Assembly (NCBI RefSeq): GCF_900105055.1 | Contig: NZ_FNTA01000004.1 | Span: 7,471,501-7,535,500, forward strand | Length of the DNA stretch: 64,000 nucleotides | DNA from: Amycolatopsis lurida | Lineage (GTDB): Bacteria > Actinomycetota > Actinomycetes > Mycobacteriales > Pseudonocardiaceae | Direction: 5' to 3' | In this document: positions 52,592 to 61,506 of the stretch, piece after piece | Numbering within the stretch: position 1 is the first letter of the stretch | Layout: each line of letters starts with the position of its first letter | Notes under the pieces: generated by a model | Told to the model about the DNA's origin: nothing | What the model saw: the letters and a program-made list of their open reading frames with translations, nothing else | Databases searched by the model: none | Made by a program: the position numbers and the translations under genes

Positions 52592-53377
52592 ATGGCCCGG
52601 CACGAACGGCTGAGCACCCTGCTGGACCTGCTGGGGCAGCGGGAAAAGATCGACGTCGAGGACGTGGCCGAGGAGCTGAACGTCTCCGCGGCCACGATCC
52701 GGCGCGACCTCGATCATCTGGCGGAGCAGCAGTTGCTCACCCGCACCAGGGGTGGTGCGGTGGCCAACGATCTCGCCTACGACCTGCCGTTGCGGTACAA
52801 GACCGCCCGGCACGTGCCCGAGAAGCAGCGGATCAGCGTCGCCGCGGCGGCGCTCGTCGCGCAGGGCATGGTGGTCGGCCTCAACGGCGGGACCACGACG
52901 GCCGGGGTCGCGCGATCGCTGGCGACGAGGTCCGATCTGGCCGGTCTTCGTGATTCGCCAGGGCTGACCGTGGTCACCAACGCGCTGAACATCGCACACG
53001 AACTCGCGGTCCGGCCGCATGTGAAGATCGTGGTCACCGGCGGGGTCGCGCGTCCGCAGTCGTTCGAGCTCAGCGGCCCGCTGGCGACGCGTGTGCTCAG
53101 CGAACTGACGATCGACCTGCTGTTCCTCGGCGTCGACGCGTTCGACGCCGACGCAGGAGCCTTCGCGCATCACGAGGGCGAGGCGAGTATCAACCGGCTG
53201 ATGGTCGAGCGGGCGGAACGCGTCGTCGCGGTCGCCGACGGCTCGAAGCTGGGCCGTCGCGCGTTCGCGCGGATCTGCGCGACCCCGCAGGTGCACGCCC
53301 TGGTCACCGACTCCAACGCCGATCCGAAGGTGCTGCGGGCGTTCGAAGCCGCCGGCGTCGAGGTCCAAGCCGTCTGA
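52592..53377 (+). CDS. DeoR/GlpR-family repressor
   Basis: Sugar-phosphate-responsive repressor, 261 residues. The N-terminal HTH is IDVEDVAEELNVSAATIRRD with LDHLAEQQLLTRTRGGAV. The C-terminal sensor domain has VVTNALNIAHELAVRP, DLLFLGVDAFDADAGAFAHHE and VVAVADGSKLGRRAFARI, as in AgaR/FruR/GlpR. ATG 52592 has GGAG upstream; a TGCGCGAT element lies just before it (52555-52566), suggesting autoregulation. It probably controls the whole 43-57 kb locus. Confidence 0.93.
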   Translation: MARHERLSTLLDLLGQREKIDVEDVAEELNVSAATIRRDLDHLAEQQLLTRTRGGAVANDLAYDLPLRYKTARHVPEKQRISVAAAALVAQGMVVGLNGGTTTAGVARSLATRSDLAGLRDSPGLTVVTNALNIAHELAVRPHVKIVVTGGVARPQSFELSGPLATRVLSELTIDLLFLGVDAFDADAGAFAHHEGEASINRLMVERAERVVAVADGSKLGRRAFARICATPQVHALVTDSNADPKVLRAFEAAGVEVQAV

Positions 53378-53901
53378 CCAAGCCCGTGAAGGCCCGTTTC
53401 CTATCGAGATAGCGCGGACCTGGTTCTGAACACTGACAGGGCGGGCAACTGCCGCGAGTGTCCACAAGGGACACTTCTTGACGACGGAATGTCCAATCGA
53501 TGCACGTATGTCCGATTTCGCGCGGGGTCGTGAGTGGCAAAGAGGGTTAGAACGACCCAAAGCACTCACGACCCCCTCGCAAAGATGCGCAAATCGCTCG
53601 AATCGGGCACTGTGATCTCGTTTAGAGTCCCTTATGGACAGTCAGGATCCAGGGCTCTTGACTGAGCCTGCTCCTGTGAGCCCCATCGGCAGGAATGCAG
53701 ACCAGCAGCTCTGCGACTTTGCCGGGGCCCTGGCCCCGAGGGCAGGGAAGGGACCTTCACGTCTTTTGCGCACTCCTTGTGACATAAGGATCTTCGGGCG
53801 ACCCGACGAAAGTCGGCAGCACCGCTTCGGCGGATGACTTTGCGCGAACCGTGCGCTATACAGAGACTATCTTGCGTATTCATGCGCGAAAGGTGTCTCG
53901 A
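53378..53901. other. 524-bp intergenic region before the GH31 gene
   Basis: I see no convincing gene here. It holds an imperfect palindrome with perfect 13-bp outer arms, GGGGTCGTGAGTG (53524-53536) and CACTCACGACCCC (53563-53575), a diverged relative of the 46-bp repeats, possibly the deoR terminator. There is also a TGCGCAAATCG element (53586-53596) and operator-like sites next to the GH31 start. A 67-codon frame from ATG 53634 and a 95-codon minus frame lack family or coding signs. Confidence 0.55.
53839..53895 (+). promoter_or_regulatory. putative DeoR operator pair at the GH31 promoter
   Basis: TTTGCGCGAACCGTGCGC (53839-53856) and ATGCGCGAAAGGTG (53882-53895) carry the shared TGCGCGAA core. 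The second abuts the ATG at 53902, which would block translation or transcription start when bound and supports that start over the upstream GTG 53851. Confidence 0.55.
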
Positions 53902-56900
53902 ATGAGCAGAGTTGCGCAATCCCTGAGTTGTTTGGCCGCAGTGGCCTTACTCGGGCTTTCCCCGGTCGCCGCCCACGCCGATCCAGGCGCGGCGGCGTCC
54001 GGCAAGCTGGGCGATCTGACCGGGATCTCCGGCGACGGCGCCACGGTCACCCTGAAATCGGGAAGCGCCGCGGTACGCGTCAGCTTCCCGGCCGAAGGCG
54101 CCGTCCGGGTCTGGCTGGCGCCGGACGGCACGTTCACCGATCCGGCCGGGAGCAAGATCGTGCTGCCGCGCACCGGCGAGCCGGTCACGCCGAAGAGGAC
54201 GGACAAGGGGGACTACTGGGCGGTTTCCACGGCCAAGGCGACGCTTCGGGCGTACAAGCACCCGTTGCGGCTCGCGTTGTACGACGGTGCGGACCGCAAG
54301 CGGCTCTGGGAGGAGTCGGCCCCGCTGTCCTGGACCGACAAGCAGACCACGCAGACCCTGACGCGGACGGCGACCGAGCAGTTCGTCGGCGGCGGCGAGC
54401 AGAACGGCCGCTTCAGCCACCGTGACCAGACGATCCGGATCTTCGCGGACTACAACTGGAACGACGGCGGAGCCCCGAACTCGCAGCCGTTCTACGCCTC
54501 CACGGCGGGGTACGGCGTGCTGCGCAACACCTTCGCGCAGGGCACCTACGCCTTCACCGAGCCGGTGCGCACGACACACGACGAACGCCGCTTCGACGCG
54601 ACCTACGTCGTCGGCGACGGGCTCAAGGACGTCATCACCGGCTACACCGACCTGGTCGGGAAGCCTTTCCTGCCACCGCTCTACGGTCTCGAACACGGTG
54701 ACGCCGACTGCTACCTGCACAACGCCAACCGCGGTGAGCGGCACACGCTGGACGCGGTGAAGGTCGCCGAGGGGTACACCGAGCACGGGATGCCCAACGG
54801 CTGGATGCTGGTCAACGACGGCTACGGCTGCGGCTACGAGAACCTCCAGCAGACCGGTGAGGGTCTCCGCAAGAACAACATGCAGCTCGGCCTGTGGACC
54901 GAGAACGGCGTGCCGAACCAGGTCGAAGAGGTCAAGGCCGGGGTACGGGTCCGCAAACTCGACGTCGCGTGGGTCGGCCCGGGGTACGAATTCGCGCTGG
55001 ACGCCTGTGACACCGCGTACAAGGGCATCGAGGACAACAGCGACGCGCGCGGTTTCGTCTGGACACCGGTCAGCTGGGCGGGCGCGCAGCGCTGCGGCGT
55101 GCTGTGGAGCGGCGACCAGGCCGGTTCGTACGACTACATCAAATGGCAGATCCCGACCTACGCCGGCGCCACGACGTCCGGCATGGCGTACAACACCGGC
55201 GACATCGACGGCATCTTCGGCGGCAGCCCGCAGACCTACGTCCGCGACCTGCAGTGGAAGGCGTTCCTGCCGGTCTCGATGACGATGGACGGCTGGGCCG
55301 CGTCGGACAAGCAGCCGTGGCGCTACGGCGAGCCGTACACCTCGATCAACCGCAAGTACCTGCTGCTCAAGGAGCGGTTGCTGCCCTACACCTACAGCCA
55401 TTCGGTGGAGGCGCACAAGACCGGCGTCGGCCAAGTCCGCCCGCTGGCGCTCGAGTACCCGGACGACCCGAACGTCTGGGGCGAGAAGGCGAAGTACGAG
55501 TTCCTCTCCGGCAAGGACTTCCTGGTCGCCCCGGTGTACGAGAACTCGACCGTGCGCAACGGCATCTACCTGCCGAAGGGCACCTGGGTCGACTACTGGA
55601 GCGGCAAGACCTACACCGGTCCGACCACTGTGGACGGTTACGACGCGCCGCTCGACACGCTGCCGCTGTTCGTCCGCGCCGGGGCCGTGGTGCCGATGTG
55701 GGCCGAGGGCACGAAGTCGTGGCAGACCAGGGACAAGGGCGTGCTCGACCTCGACGTGTACCCGCACGGCAAGGGTTCGTTCACACTCACCGAGGACGAC
55801 GGCGTCACGCGTGCCTACAAGAACGGCGACCAGGCGAAGCAGACCTTCACCGTGGACGCGCCGACGTCCGGCCTGGGCACGGTGACGGTCGGGATCGGCG
55901 CGAGTTCCGGTTCCTACGCCGGAAAGCCCGCTTCACGGAACTACCAGCTGACCGTCCACACGGGAAGCAAGCCCGCGACGGTGCTGGCCGGGACGTCGAT
56001 CTTGCGGCAATACGGCAGCAAGGCCGAACTGGACGCGGCATCGTCGGGCTGGTGGTTCGATCCGGCCACCGGCGGGGTCGTACGGGTCAAGACGGGCAAG
56101 ATCGGCGCCGGTGACCGACAGGACGTGCGGCTGTTCGGCACGAGCGCGGTCGGCGGGATCTTCCCCGAAGACCGCAACGGTTCGGTCGCCCTCTCCGTGC
56201 CGGCGGTCGCCGGTCCGGGGCAGACCGCGACGGGCACGCTGAGCTTCACCAACGGCACCCCGCTCCCGGTCCGGGACGTCTCGTTCTCCTTGCCCGCCAA
56301 CGGCTTCCGTGTCGAGGTGCCCGCCGGGCCGCGGCTGGTGATGCCCGGCAAGACCGTCCAGGTCCCGGTGAAGGTGACACCGGACGCGGGCATCAAGCCG
56401 GACGACTACCAGCTCACCGTGTCGGCGTCGTACAAAGCGCGGCTCGGGGAGAACCGGGTCACCGACTCGGTGACGGTCACCGTGCCGCACGCTTCGCTGG
56501 CCTCGGCGTACGGCAACGTCGGCGTCACCGACGCGGCGCATGTCGCGGTGGGGGACATCGACGGCGGCGGCAGCAGTTTCCGGGCGGAAGGCCTCGCCGA
56601 AGCCGGTCTCAAGCCCGGTGCGGGCTTCTCCGCGCTCGGTGCTCAGCTGACCTGGCCCGTGACCGGTAGCGGACAGAAGGACAACGTCCTCGCGTCCGGC
56701 CAGACCATCGCGATGCGCGGTTCGGGCACCAAGCTGGTGTTGACCGGAACCGGGACGGGTACGGCGAAGGGCACTGTCGTCGTCCGCTATGCCGATGGCA
56801 GCACGAGCCAGGGCGAACTCGGGTTCCCCAACTGGTGCTGTGCCGATCCGGCTCAGTACGGCGCGACCACGGTGGCGACCGTGATGGGCAAGAACACCCG

Positions 56901-57036
56901 CACGGGGGCGGCGTATCCGACCACGCCGTACCGGGTGTTCGCGAACACCGTCCCGCTGACCGCCGGGAAGGAGGTCGTCGCGGTGACGCTTCCGTCGAAC
57001 ACCGCGATGCACGTCTTCGCGGCGGGCATCGGCTGA
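53902..57036 (+). CDS. secreted GH31-family glycoside hydrolase, possible alpha-N-acetylgalactosaminidase
   Basis: Exported enzyme of 1044 residues; signal peptide 1-28 (MSRVAQSLSCLAAV to AHADPG). A beta-sandwich N-domain precedes the (beta/alpha)8 catalytic domain. Proposed nucleophile is Asp354 in KLDVAWVGPGY and acid/base Asp405 in LWSGDQAGSYDY. Other GH31 blocks: FVGGGEQNGRF, NGWMLVNDGYGCGYE, KERLLPYTYSHSVEAHKTG and DTLPLFVRAGAVVPMW. About residues 720-885 are an Ig-like domain (PVRDVSFSLPANGFRVEVPA). The C-terminus is an NPCBM-like beta-sandwich (NWCCADPAQYG). The KLDVAW nucleophile context and the AgaS/kinase/aldolase neighbours suggest the GalNAcase subfamily. Alpha-galactoside, alpha-glucoside or sulfoquinovoside activity is not excluded. 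Confidence 0.8.
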   Translation: MSRVAQSLSCLAAVALLGLSPVAAHADPGAAASGKLGDLTGISGDGATVTLKSGSAAVRVSFPAEGAVRVWLAPDGTFTDPAGSKIVLPRTGEPVTPKRTDKGDYWAVSTAKATLRAYKHPLRLALYDGADRKRLWEESAPLSWTDKQTTQTLTRTATEQFVGGGEQNGRFSHRDQTIRIFADYNWNDGGAPNSQPFYASTAGYGVLRNTFAQGTYAFTEPVRTTHDERRFDATYVVGDGLKDVITGYTDLVGKPFLPPLYGLEHGDADCYLHNANRGERHTLDAVKVAEGYTEHGMPNGWMLVNDGYGCGYENLQQTGEGLRKNNMQLGLWTENGVPNQVEEVKAGVRVRKLDVAWVGPGYEFALDACDTAYKGIEDNSDARGFVWTPVSWAGAQRCGVLWSGDQAGSYDYIKWQIPTYAGATTSGMAYNTGDIDGIFGGSPQTYVRDLQWKAFLPVSMTMDGWAASDKQPWRYGEPYTSINRKYLLLKERLLPYTYSHSVEAHKTGVGQVRPLALEYPDDPNVWGEKAKYEFLSGKDFLVAPVYENSTVRNGIYLPKGTWVDYWSGKTYTGPTTVDGYDAPLDTLPLFVRAGAVVPMWAEGTKSWQTRDKGVLDLDVYPHGKGSFTLTEDDGVTRAYKNGDQAKQTFTVDAPTSGLGTVTVGIGASSGSYAGKPASRNYQLTVHTGSKPATVLAGTSILRQYGSKAELDAASSGWWFDPATGGVVRVKTGKIGAGDRQDVRLFGTSAVGGIFPEDRNGSVALSVPAVAGPGQTATGTLSFTNGTPLPVRDVSFSLPANGFRVEVPAGPRLVMPGKTVQVPVKVTPDAGIKPDDYQLTVSASYKARLGENRVTDSVTVTVPHASLASAYGNVGVTDAAHVAVGDIDGGGSSFRAEGLAEAGLKPGAGFSALGAQLTWPVTGSGQKDNVLASGQTIAMRGSGTKLVLTGTGTGTAKGTVVVRYADGSTSQGELGFPNWCCADPAQYGATTVATVMGKNTRTGAAYPTTPYRVFANTVPLTAGKEVVAVTLPSNTAMHVFAAGIG

Positions 57037-57039
57037 GTC

Positions 57040-57085
57040 CTCGTGAGTGGTAAGGACGGTTCTAACCGTCCTTACCACTCACGAG
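57040..57085. repeat. 46-bp palindrome, copy 2, probable bidirectional terminator
   Basis: Same 22-bp arms as at 7870-7915 with centre CT instead of AG, that is, the same element read on the other strand. It lies 4 bp after the GH31 stop and ends exactly at the azoreductase stop, again between convergent genes. Confidence 0.85.
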
Positions 57086-57727
57086 TCAGGCCGCGACGGG
57101 CGTCCACAGTGCGTCGATGGCGCGTTCGGCCTCGGCCTGGCTGGCGTCGGCCAGCGGGATGAGGTCCGCCATCGCCGGGTTGGTCTTCGCCAGGGTCAGC
57201 TCGGCGGTGACGAAACGCGGTTCGAGGCCGGTCAGCGAGACGCCGTGCGGGATCCACGCCTGCGCGTGGTCCCAGCCCTCGCGCGGGGTGCCTTCGCCGT
57301 ATCCGCCGCCGCGCGCGGTCACGACGATGAGGTCACGGCCGCCGAGCAGGCCTTCCCTGGTCTCGGCGTCGAGCGACAGCCCGGGCGCGATCAGGTGGTC
57401 GACCCAGGCCTTGACCGTGCTCGGCGGGCCGAAGTTGTACAGCGGCAGGCCCAGCAGGATCGTGTCGGCCGCCTTCACCTCGTCGACGAGCTCCTTGATG
57501 AGCCGCCAGGCCGCGGCCTGCTCCGGAGTGTGCTGCTCCGGCGGCGTCGCCTTGGCCGCGTTGGCCGCCGCGTCCAGATGCGGTAGCGGGTCGTTGCCCA
57601 GGTCGCGATAGGTGACCGTGCCTTCCGGATGCGCGGCGCGCCAGGCCGCGGCGGCACGCGCGGTGAGGCGGCGGCTGATCGAGTGCTCGCCCGTGATGCT
57701 CGAGTCGATGTGCAGCAGGTTCGTCAT
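57086..57727 (-). CDS. azoR: FMN-dependent NADH-azoreductase
   Basis: Flavodoxin-like quinone/azo reductase, 213 residues, about AzoR length. The FMN-binding N-terminus is LLHIDSSITGEHSISRRLTA. The family signature reads LPLYNFGPPSTVKAWVDHLI, and VVTARGGGYGEGTPREGWDH follows. It reduces quinones and azo dyes using NAD(P)H, probably in electrophile defence. ATG 57727. It is divergent from a MarR regulator with a palindrome between, the usual redox- or quinone-responsive pairing. Confidence 0.92.
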   Translation of the reverse strand: MTNLLHIDSSITGEHSISRRLTARAAAAWRAAHPEGTVTYRDLGNDPLPHLDAAANAAKATPPEQHTPEQAAAWRLIKELVDEVKAADTILLGLPLYNFGPPSTVKAWVDHLIAPGLSLDAETREGLLGGRDLIVVTARGGGYGEGTPREGWDHAQAWIPHGVSLTGLEPRFVTAELTLAKTNPAMADLIPLADASQAEAERAIDALWTPVAA

Positions 57728-57731
57728 GCCT

Positions 57732-57765
57732 ACTATCTTGCACAGATAGTTTGTGTAACGCAAAC
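57732..57765. promoter_or_regulatory. MarR operator palindromes between azoR and marR
   Basis: ACTATCTTGCACAGATAGT (57732-57750) has perfect 6-bp arms, and GTTTGTGTAACGCAAAC (57749-57765) has 6 of 7 matching arm positions. Both sit directly upstream of azoR in the 82-bp divergent promoter. Confidence 0.6.
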
Positions 57766-57809
57766 CATTGATGCTGTGGCGACCATCATGGGGAACGTAC
57801 ACTTGACGG

Positions 57810-58289
57810 GTGCCCGAACTCCCGGTCGTGAATCAGCCCCCGCACCGCTGCGGCGCGCTGCTGGACCACGTCACCCGCCGGATCCGGCTGCGCAGCGAGT
57901 CCGTCCTGACCCCGCTCGGCCTGCGGCCCCGGCACCTCGTCGCGCTGACCGTGCTGCGTGACCTGGGCGGCTGCTCGCAGCAGGACCTCGCCAAGACGCT
58001 GGAGATGGACAGCACGAACGTCGTCGGGTTGTTGAACGACCTCGAGTCCGCGAACCTGATCGAGCGCCGGCGGTCACCGGCGGACCGGCGCCGCCACATC
58101 GTCGAACTCACCGATGTCGGCCTGAAGCAGCTCGTCAAGGCCGAGTTCGCCCTCGCCGCGGTCGAAGACGAGGTACTCGGCGCGCTCGACAAGGGTCAGC
58201 GCGAGACGCTGTACACCCTGCTGTACCAGGCGGCGGGCCACGCCGAGCCCGCCGCCTGCTTCGACGCCGCACACGTCGAAAACTGCTAG
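57810..58289 (+). CDS. MarR-family transcriptional regulator
   Basis: Winged-helix repressor, 159 residues from GTG 57810. The core is HLVALTVLRDLGGCSQQDLA, then KTLEMDSTNVVGLLNDLESA and NLIERRRSPADRRRHIVELT, which includes the DxRR wing. Cysteines at GGCSQ and near the C-terminus could serve redox sensing. It probably represses the divergent azoreductase. Its stop overlaps the convergent DUF6506 stop by 4 bp. Confidence 0.93.
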   Translation: MPELPVVNQPPHRCGALLDHVTRRIRLRSESVLTPLGLRPRHLVALTVLRDLGGCSQQDLAKTLEMDSTNVVGLLNDLESANLIERRRSPADRRRHIVELTDVGLKQLVKAEFALAAVEDEVLGALDKGQRETLYTLLYQAAGHAEPAACFDAAHVENC

Positions 58290-58588
58290 CCGCCGAGGTC
58301 GAACAGGTCGTGAAGCTGCTTGGTGGCTTCGGCGCCGTACAGGACACTTCCGACCGGGACCTCGCTTCCCACCGCGTCGATCACCCGTGCCGTCCACACG
58401 GGACCGAACGCGCCGCACAATTCGATCAGCTGCGCCCCTTCGTCGACCAGCCGCCGGGCCGCGGTGACGACCTGGTCCACACGGCCGACCCCGATCAGCA
58501 CCGTCAGGCACCGCCCAGTGTCCACACGGGACACGTCCCGCGCCGGGTCGCAGCCCTCGGCCAAGTACACGAAACCCCACTGTCGCAT
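58286..58588 (-). CDS. DUF6506 family protein
   Basis: Protein of 100 residues. The family pattern is WGFVYLAEGCDPARDVSRVD, then VGRVDQVVTAARRLVDEGAQ with LIELCGAFGPVWTARVIDAV, plus VPVGSVLYGAEATKQLHDLF. It looks like a small alpha/beta domain; function unknown. ATG 58588 has AAGGAGAATCG upstream. A LysR gene ends 141 bp upstream on the same strand and may regulate it. Confidence 0.8.
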   Translation of the reverse strand: MRQWGFVYLAEGCDPARDVSRVDTGRCLTVLIGVGRVDQVVTAARRLVDEGAQLIELCGAFGPVWTARVIDAVGSEVPVGSVLYGAEATKQLHDLFDLGG

Positions 58589-58729
58589 GACGATTCTCCT
58601 TCGTTCTCGATCACAGTGAGGTAATCGCGGAACGCGGGGTGCCGTCCACGAGGCGGATCCGTACGGCCGTCCGGGAGCGCCGAAGAGCAGAGGTCGGGCG
58701 GACGGCGCGGAGATCCGCTGTGGGCGCCG

Positions 58730-59551
58730 TCATACCAGCGCGGCGATCCGCTCCGAAGATTCGTGCGCCGGGTCCCACACGAGCGCGTGCCGGACGACCG
58801 GGGCCTCCCGCAGCGGCAACCAGCGCAGACCTTCGGCCGGTTCCTCTCGGGGACGCAAGGCGACGACGTCGCCACCGTGCCGCAATTCGGCGACGAACAG
58901 CGACCGCCGAGGCGGTCCGGTGCGGACGTGAGCCGGCCGCCAGCCCGCCGCCGCGCAGTCCGCGAGCAGCCTGTCATGGTAGCCGGGAGCCAGCTTTCTT
59001 TCGTACAGAAGGAGATCCAGGCCGGTGAGATCCTCCCAGCCCACTTCGTCGAGCCGGGCCAGGGAGTGGGCGTCTGAGACGAGCACACCCAACGGCCTCT
59101 CGCTCACGACGGCGACGCGCAGACCGTCCACGTCTTCCGGCAAGGCGAGCAGTCCGGCGTCGAGCGCGCCGCGGCGGAGGAGGTCGAGCTGCCGCGCGGC
59201 GGGCAGGTCGTCGATCTCCACCGCTTCGGCGTACAGGGTCGCGAGGACGGCCGGCGGCGCGCCCGGCGTCACGCCGACGCGGAGCGGCCTGCCCATGGTG
59301 TCGCGGACGGCCCGCGCGCCGAGTTCGGCCTCCTCCAGTATCCGCCGGGCGTGGGGGAGCAGCGCCAGGGCGGCGGCGGTGGGCGTCATCCCCGCCTGGG
59401 TCCGGACGAACAAGGCCGCGTCCAGTTCCCGTTCCAGCGCGATGATCTGCTGGCTGAGCGACGACGCGCGGAGGCCGAGACGCTCCGCCGCGCGGGTGAG
59501 ATGCCCTTCCTCCACCACGGCACACAGATATCGAAGACGTCGTAACTCCAC
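58730..59551 (-). CDS. LysR-family transcriptional regulator
   Basis: Regulator of 273 residues. HTH: MELRRLRYLCAVVEEGHLTR, AAERLGLRASSLSQQIIALE. The effector domain follows (RPLRVGVTPGAPPAVLATLY onward). It is divergent from the GyrB-like gene (32 bp), and upstream of DUF6506 on the same strand. Effector unknown. Confidence 0.92.
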   Translation of the reverse strand: MELRRLRYLCAVVEEGHLTRAAERLGLRASSLSQQIIALERELDAALFVRTQAGMTPTAAALALLPHARRILEEAELGARAVRDTMGRPLRVGVTPGAPPAVLATLYAEAVEIDDLPAARQLDLLRRGALDAGLLALPEDVDGLRVAVVSERPLGVLVSDAHSLARLDEVGWEDLTGLDLLLYERKLAPGYHDRLLADCAAAGWRPAHVRTGPPRRSLFVAELRHGGDVVALRPREEPAEGLRWLPLREAPVVRHALVWDPAHESSERIAALV

Positions 59552-59583
59552 AGCCGCACACTAACCCGTAGGAGAATGGCGGA

Positions 59584-60177
59584 GTGACTGACGGAGAAGC
59601 CCGATGGCGCACCACCACGCACGACTGGGCCGGGTCCGTGGACGCCGGACATCTGAGGCATATCCGCCGGAACCCCGAGGAGTTCGCCCCCGGCGGAGTC
59701 GCGCACCTGATCCTCGAAGTGCTCGCCTACGCGGCGGAGGAAGCCGAAAGCACCGGCCGCGGGAAGGCCGTCGTCACGGTCCACCCCGACGGCTCGGTCT
59801 CCGTGGCGGACGACGGGCGGGGCACCGATACCCGCGCGGATGGGCACGGCGGCTTCGTGAAGAAACCGGTCATGTCGACCAAGGATCTGCGCTTCTTCGA
59901 TTTCCCGGGAAAACAATGGCTTCCGGACGGTCATCCGCGTCGCGGGGTGTCGGTCGTGGCGGGCTTGAGCGACTGGCTCGTGCACACCAACCGGCGTCAC
60001 AACGGCTCTTGGACCCAGCGTTACGAACGCGGCGTCCCGGTCACCGCTCTGACGCCGATCGCCGACGACGGTACGACGGGAACGATGGTCCACTTCTCGC
60101 CGGGTGCGGAAGTCGGCCCGGTGCGGCTGCCGGATGTCGACGGGTGGCCGTACTTGAGGGTGGAGGTCGTCCGATGA
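59584..60177 (+). CDS. orphan GyrB-like GHKL ATPase domain protein
   Basis: Protein of 197 residues from GTG 59584, resembling only the N-terminal ATPase region of DNA gyrase B. It has HLRHIRRNPEEFAPGGVAHL, ILEVLAYAAEEAESTGRGKA, VTVHPDGSVSVADDGRGTDT and KKPVMSTKDLRFFDFPG. The N-box asparagine of GyrB (VVDNAIDEA) is replaced by alanine in EVLAYAAEEA, while the DxGxG Mg/adenine motif is present. It has no transducer or TOPRIM domain, so it is not a topoisomerase subunit. It may bind ATP without hydrolysing it. It overlaps the next gene (ATGA), a lipoprotein. Role unknown. Confidence 0.78.
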   Translation: MTDGEARWRTTTHDWAGSVDAGHLRHIRRNPEEFAPGGVAHLILEVLAYAAEEAESTGRGKAVVTVHPDGSVSVADDGRGTDTRADGHGGFVKKPVMSTKDLRFFDFPGKQWLPDGHPRRGVSVVAGLSDWLVHTNRRHNGSWTQRYERGVPVTALTPIADDGTTGTMVHFSPGAEVGPVRLPDVDGWPYLRVEVVR

Positions 60178-60707
60178 GAAGGTGCCTGACCGCGGCGGCT
60201 TCGGTGCTGGCCCTGCTCACGGGGTGCTCGGCCGAGCAGGAACCGCCGCCCGCCAAACCCGTCTACGACCTGCCCGCGCGTGAGGTCCGTCCGGACGAGA
60301 CCGCCCTGCACCTGCCACCGGCGCTCAACGGGGAAACCGAGTTCTCGCTCATCGGCCTGGCCGCCGGGCTCCCCAGTCTCACCGGCAGCCACGCCGAATT
60401 CGAGGCTAAGGGACAGTTCGTCCGGCTCCGGCTGGTGGTGACGGGAAAGGGCCTCTCCGGGATCCTCTTCGACACGCGGCGCCAGCAACTCGTCACCGAT
60501 TCCGGCGCGGTGATCGCGGTCGACAACCAGGCCATGACGATCAAACGGCAGCCGGACAAGTTCGAGCTCGGGCGCGGCGTGCGGGTCGAGTTCGACCTCT
60601 ACTTCGATCTCCCGAAGGAGGCGAAACCCTTGGTGCTGCGGGCTTTCGGCGGCCCGACACTGACCGACATGAAGAACCTCACCGGCACGGACATCAAGCT
60701 GACCTGA
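60174..60707 (+). CDS. DUF4352-like lipoprotein
   Basis: Exported lipoprotein of 177 residues; the signal from ATG 60174 ends ALLTGCSAEQ, with Cys19 lipidated. The mature part has an Ig-like immunoprotective-extracellular (DUF4352) pattern: GQFVRLRLVVTGKGLSGILF, RRQQLVTDSGAVIAVDNQAM, RGVRVEFDLYFDLPKEAKPL. Function unknown. It is coupled to the GyrB-like ATPase gene by ATGA overlap and followed by a strong terminator. Confidence 0.82.
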   Translation: MRRCLTAAASVLALLTGCSAEQEPPPAKPVYDLPAREVRPDETALHLPPALNGETEFSLIGLAAGLPSLTGSHAEFEAKGQFVRLRLVVTGKGLSGILFDTRRQQLVTDSGAVIAVDNQAMTIKRQPDKFELGRGVRVEFDLYFDLPKEAKPLVLRAFGGPTLTDMKNLTGTDIKLT

Positions 60708-60747
60708 ACTCGGGACACGGCACCGGACCCCACACCTTGGACAAAGA

Positions 60748-60781
60748 AAGGGCCCCGCCGCGAAAACGCGACGGGGCCCTT
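60748..60781. terminator. bidirectional hairpin terminator
   Basis: AAGGGCCCCG pairs with CGGGGCCCTT, extended by GCG/CGC around an AAAA loop with one mismatch. It lies between the convergent ends of the lipoprotein gene and the second liv operon. Confidence 0.85.
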
Positions 60782-60792
60782 CCCGAAAGGCG

Positions 60793-61506
60793 TCAGACGC
60801 CCAAATCACCACCGAGGTAGGCGGCCCGCACCTGCGGGTCGTCCAGCAGCTCGGCACCGCGGGCGCTCTTGACCACTCGACCGGTCTCCAGCACGTACGC
60901 GCGGTCGGACAGCTTCAGCGCCTGCTGCGCGTTCTGCTCCACCAGCAGGACCGTGGTCCCGCGCTTGTTGATCTCGCGGATGATGTCGAAGATCTGCGCG
61001 ATCAGCATCGGCGCCAGACCCATGGACGGCTCGTCGAGCAGCAGCACCTTGGGCTTGGTCATCAGCGCGCGGCCGATGGCGATCATCTGCTGCTCGCCAC
61101 CGGACATCGTGCCGCCGAACTGGGTCTTGCGCTCGTTCAGCCGCGGGAACAGCTCGTAGACCTCGTCGAGGTCGGCCTTCAGCTCGTCCTTGCGGGTGTA
61201 GGCACCCATCAGGAGGTTCTCCTGCACCGTCATCCCGGGGAACACGCCCCGGCCTTCCGGTGACTGGCCGATCCCGAGCTCGACCCGTTTGTGGCCGGGC
61301 GTCTTCGAGATGTCCTTGCCGTCGAAGAGGATCCGGCCGCTGGTCAGCGGACGCAGCCCCGAGATCGTCTTCAGTGTCGTGGTCTTGCCGGCGCCGTTGG
61401 CCCCGATGAGCGAAACGATCTCGCCCTCGTCGACCTCGATGGTCATACCCTTGAGCGCGGCGATCTTCCCGTAGTGGACGTTGATGTCCTGAACCTCAAG
61501 AAGCAT
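60793..61506 (-). CDS. livF: Liv-type ABC transporter ATP-binding protein LivF (second system)
   Basis: ATPase of 237 residues with Walker A GANGAGKTT, signature MSGGEQQMIAIGRA, Walker B VLLLDEPSMGLAP and VLLVEQNA, as in LivF. IGQSPEGRGVFPGMTVQENL is typical. It is the last gene of the second HAAT unit and overlaps livG by 11 bases. Confidence 0.94.
   Translation of the reverse strand: MLLEVQDINVHYGKIAALKGMTIEVDEGEIVSLIGANGAGKTTTLKTISGLRPLTSGRILFDGKDISKTPGHKRVELGIGQSPEGRGVFPGMTVQENLLMGAYTRKDELKADLDEVYELFPRLNERKTQFGGTMSGGEQQMIAIGRALMTKPKVLLLDEPSMGLAPMLIAQIFDIIREINKRGTTVLLVEQNAQQALKLSDRAYVLETGRVVKSARGAELLDDPQVRAAYLGGDLGV

Noticed and set aside
53632..53919. 95-residue minus frame and 67-residue plus frame before the GH31 gene
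   Set aside because: No family resemblance, poor codon pattern, and overlap with the operator/promoter region.
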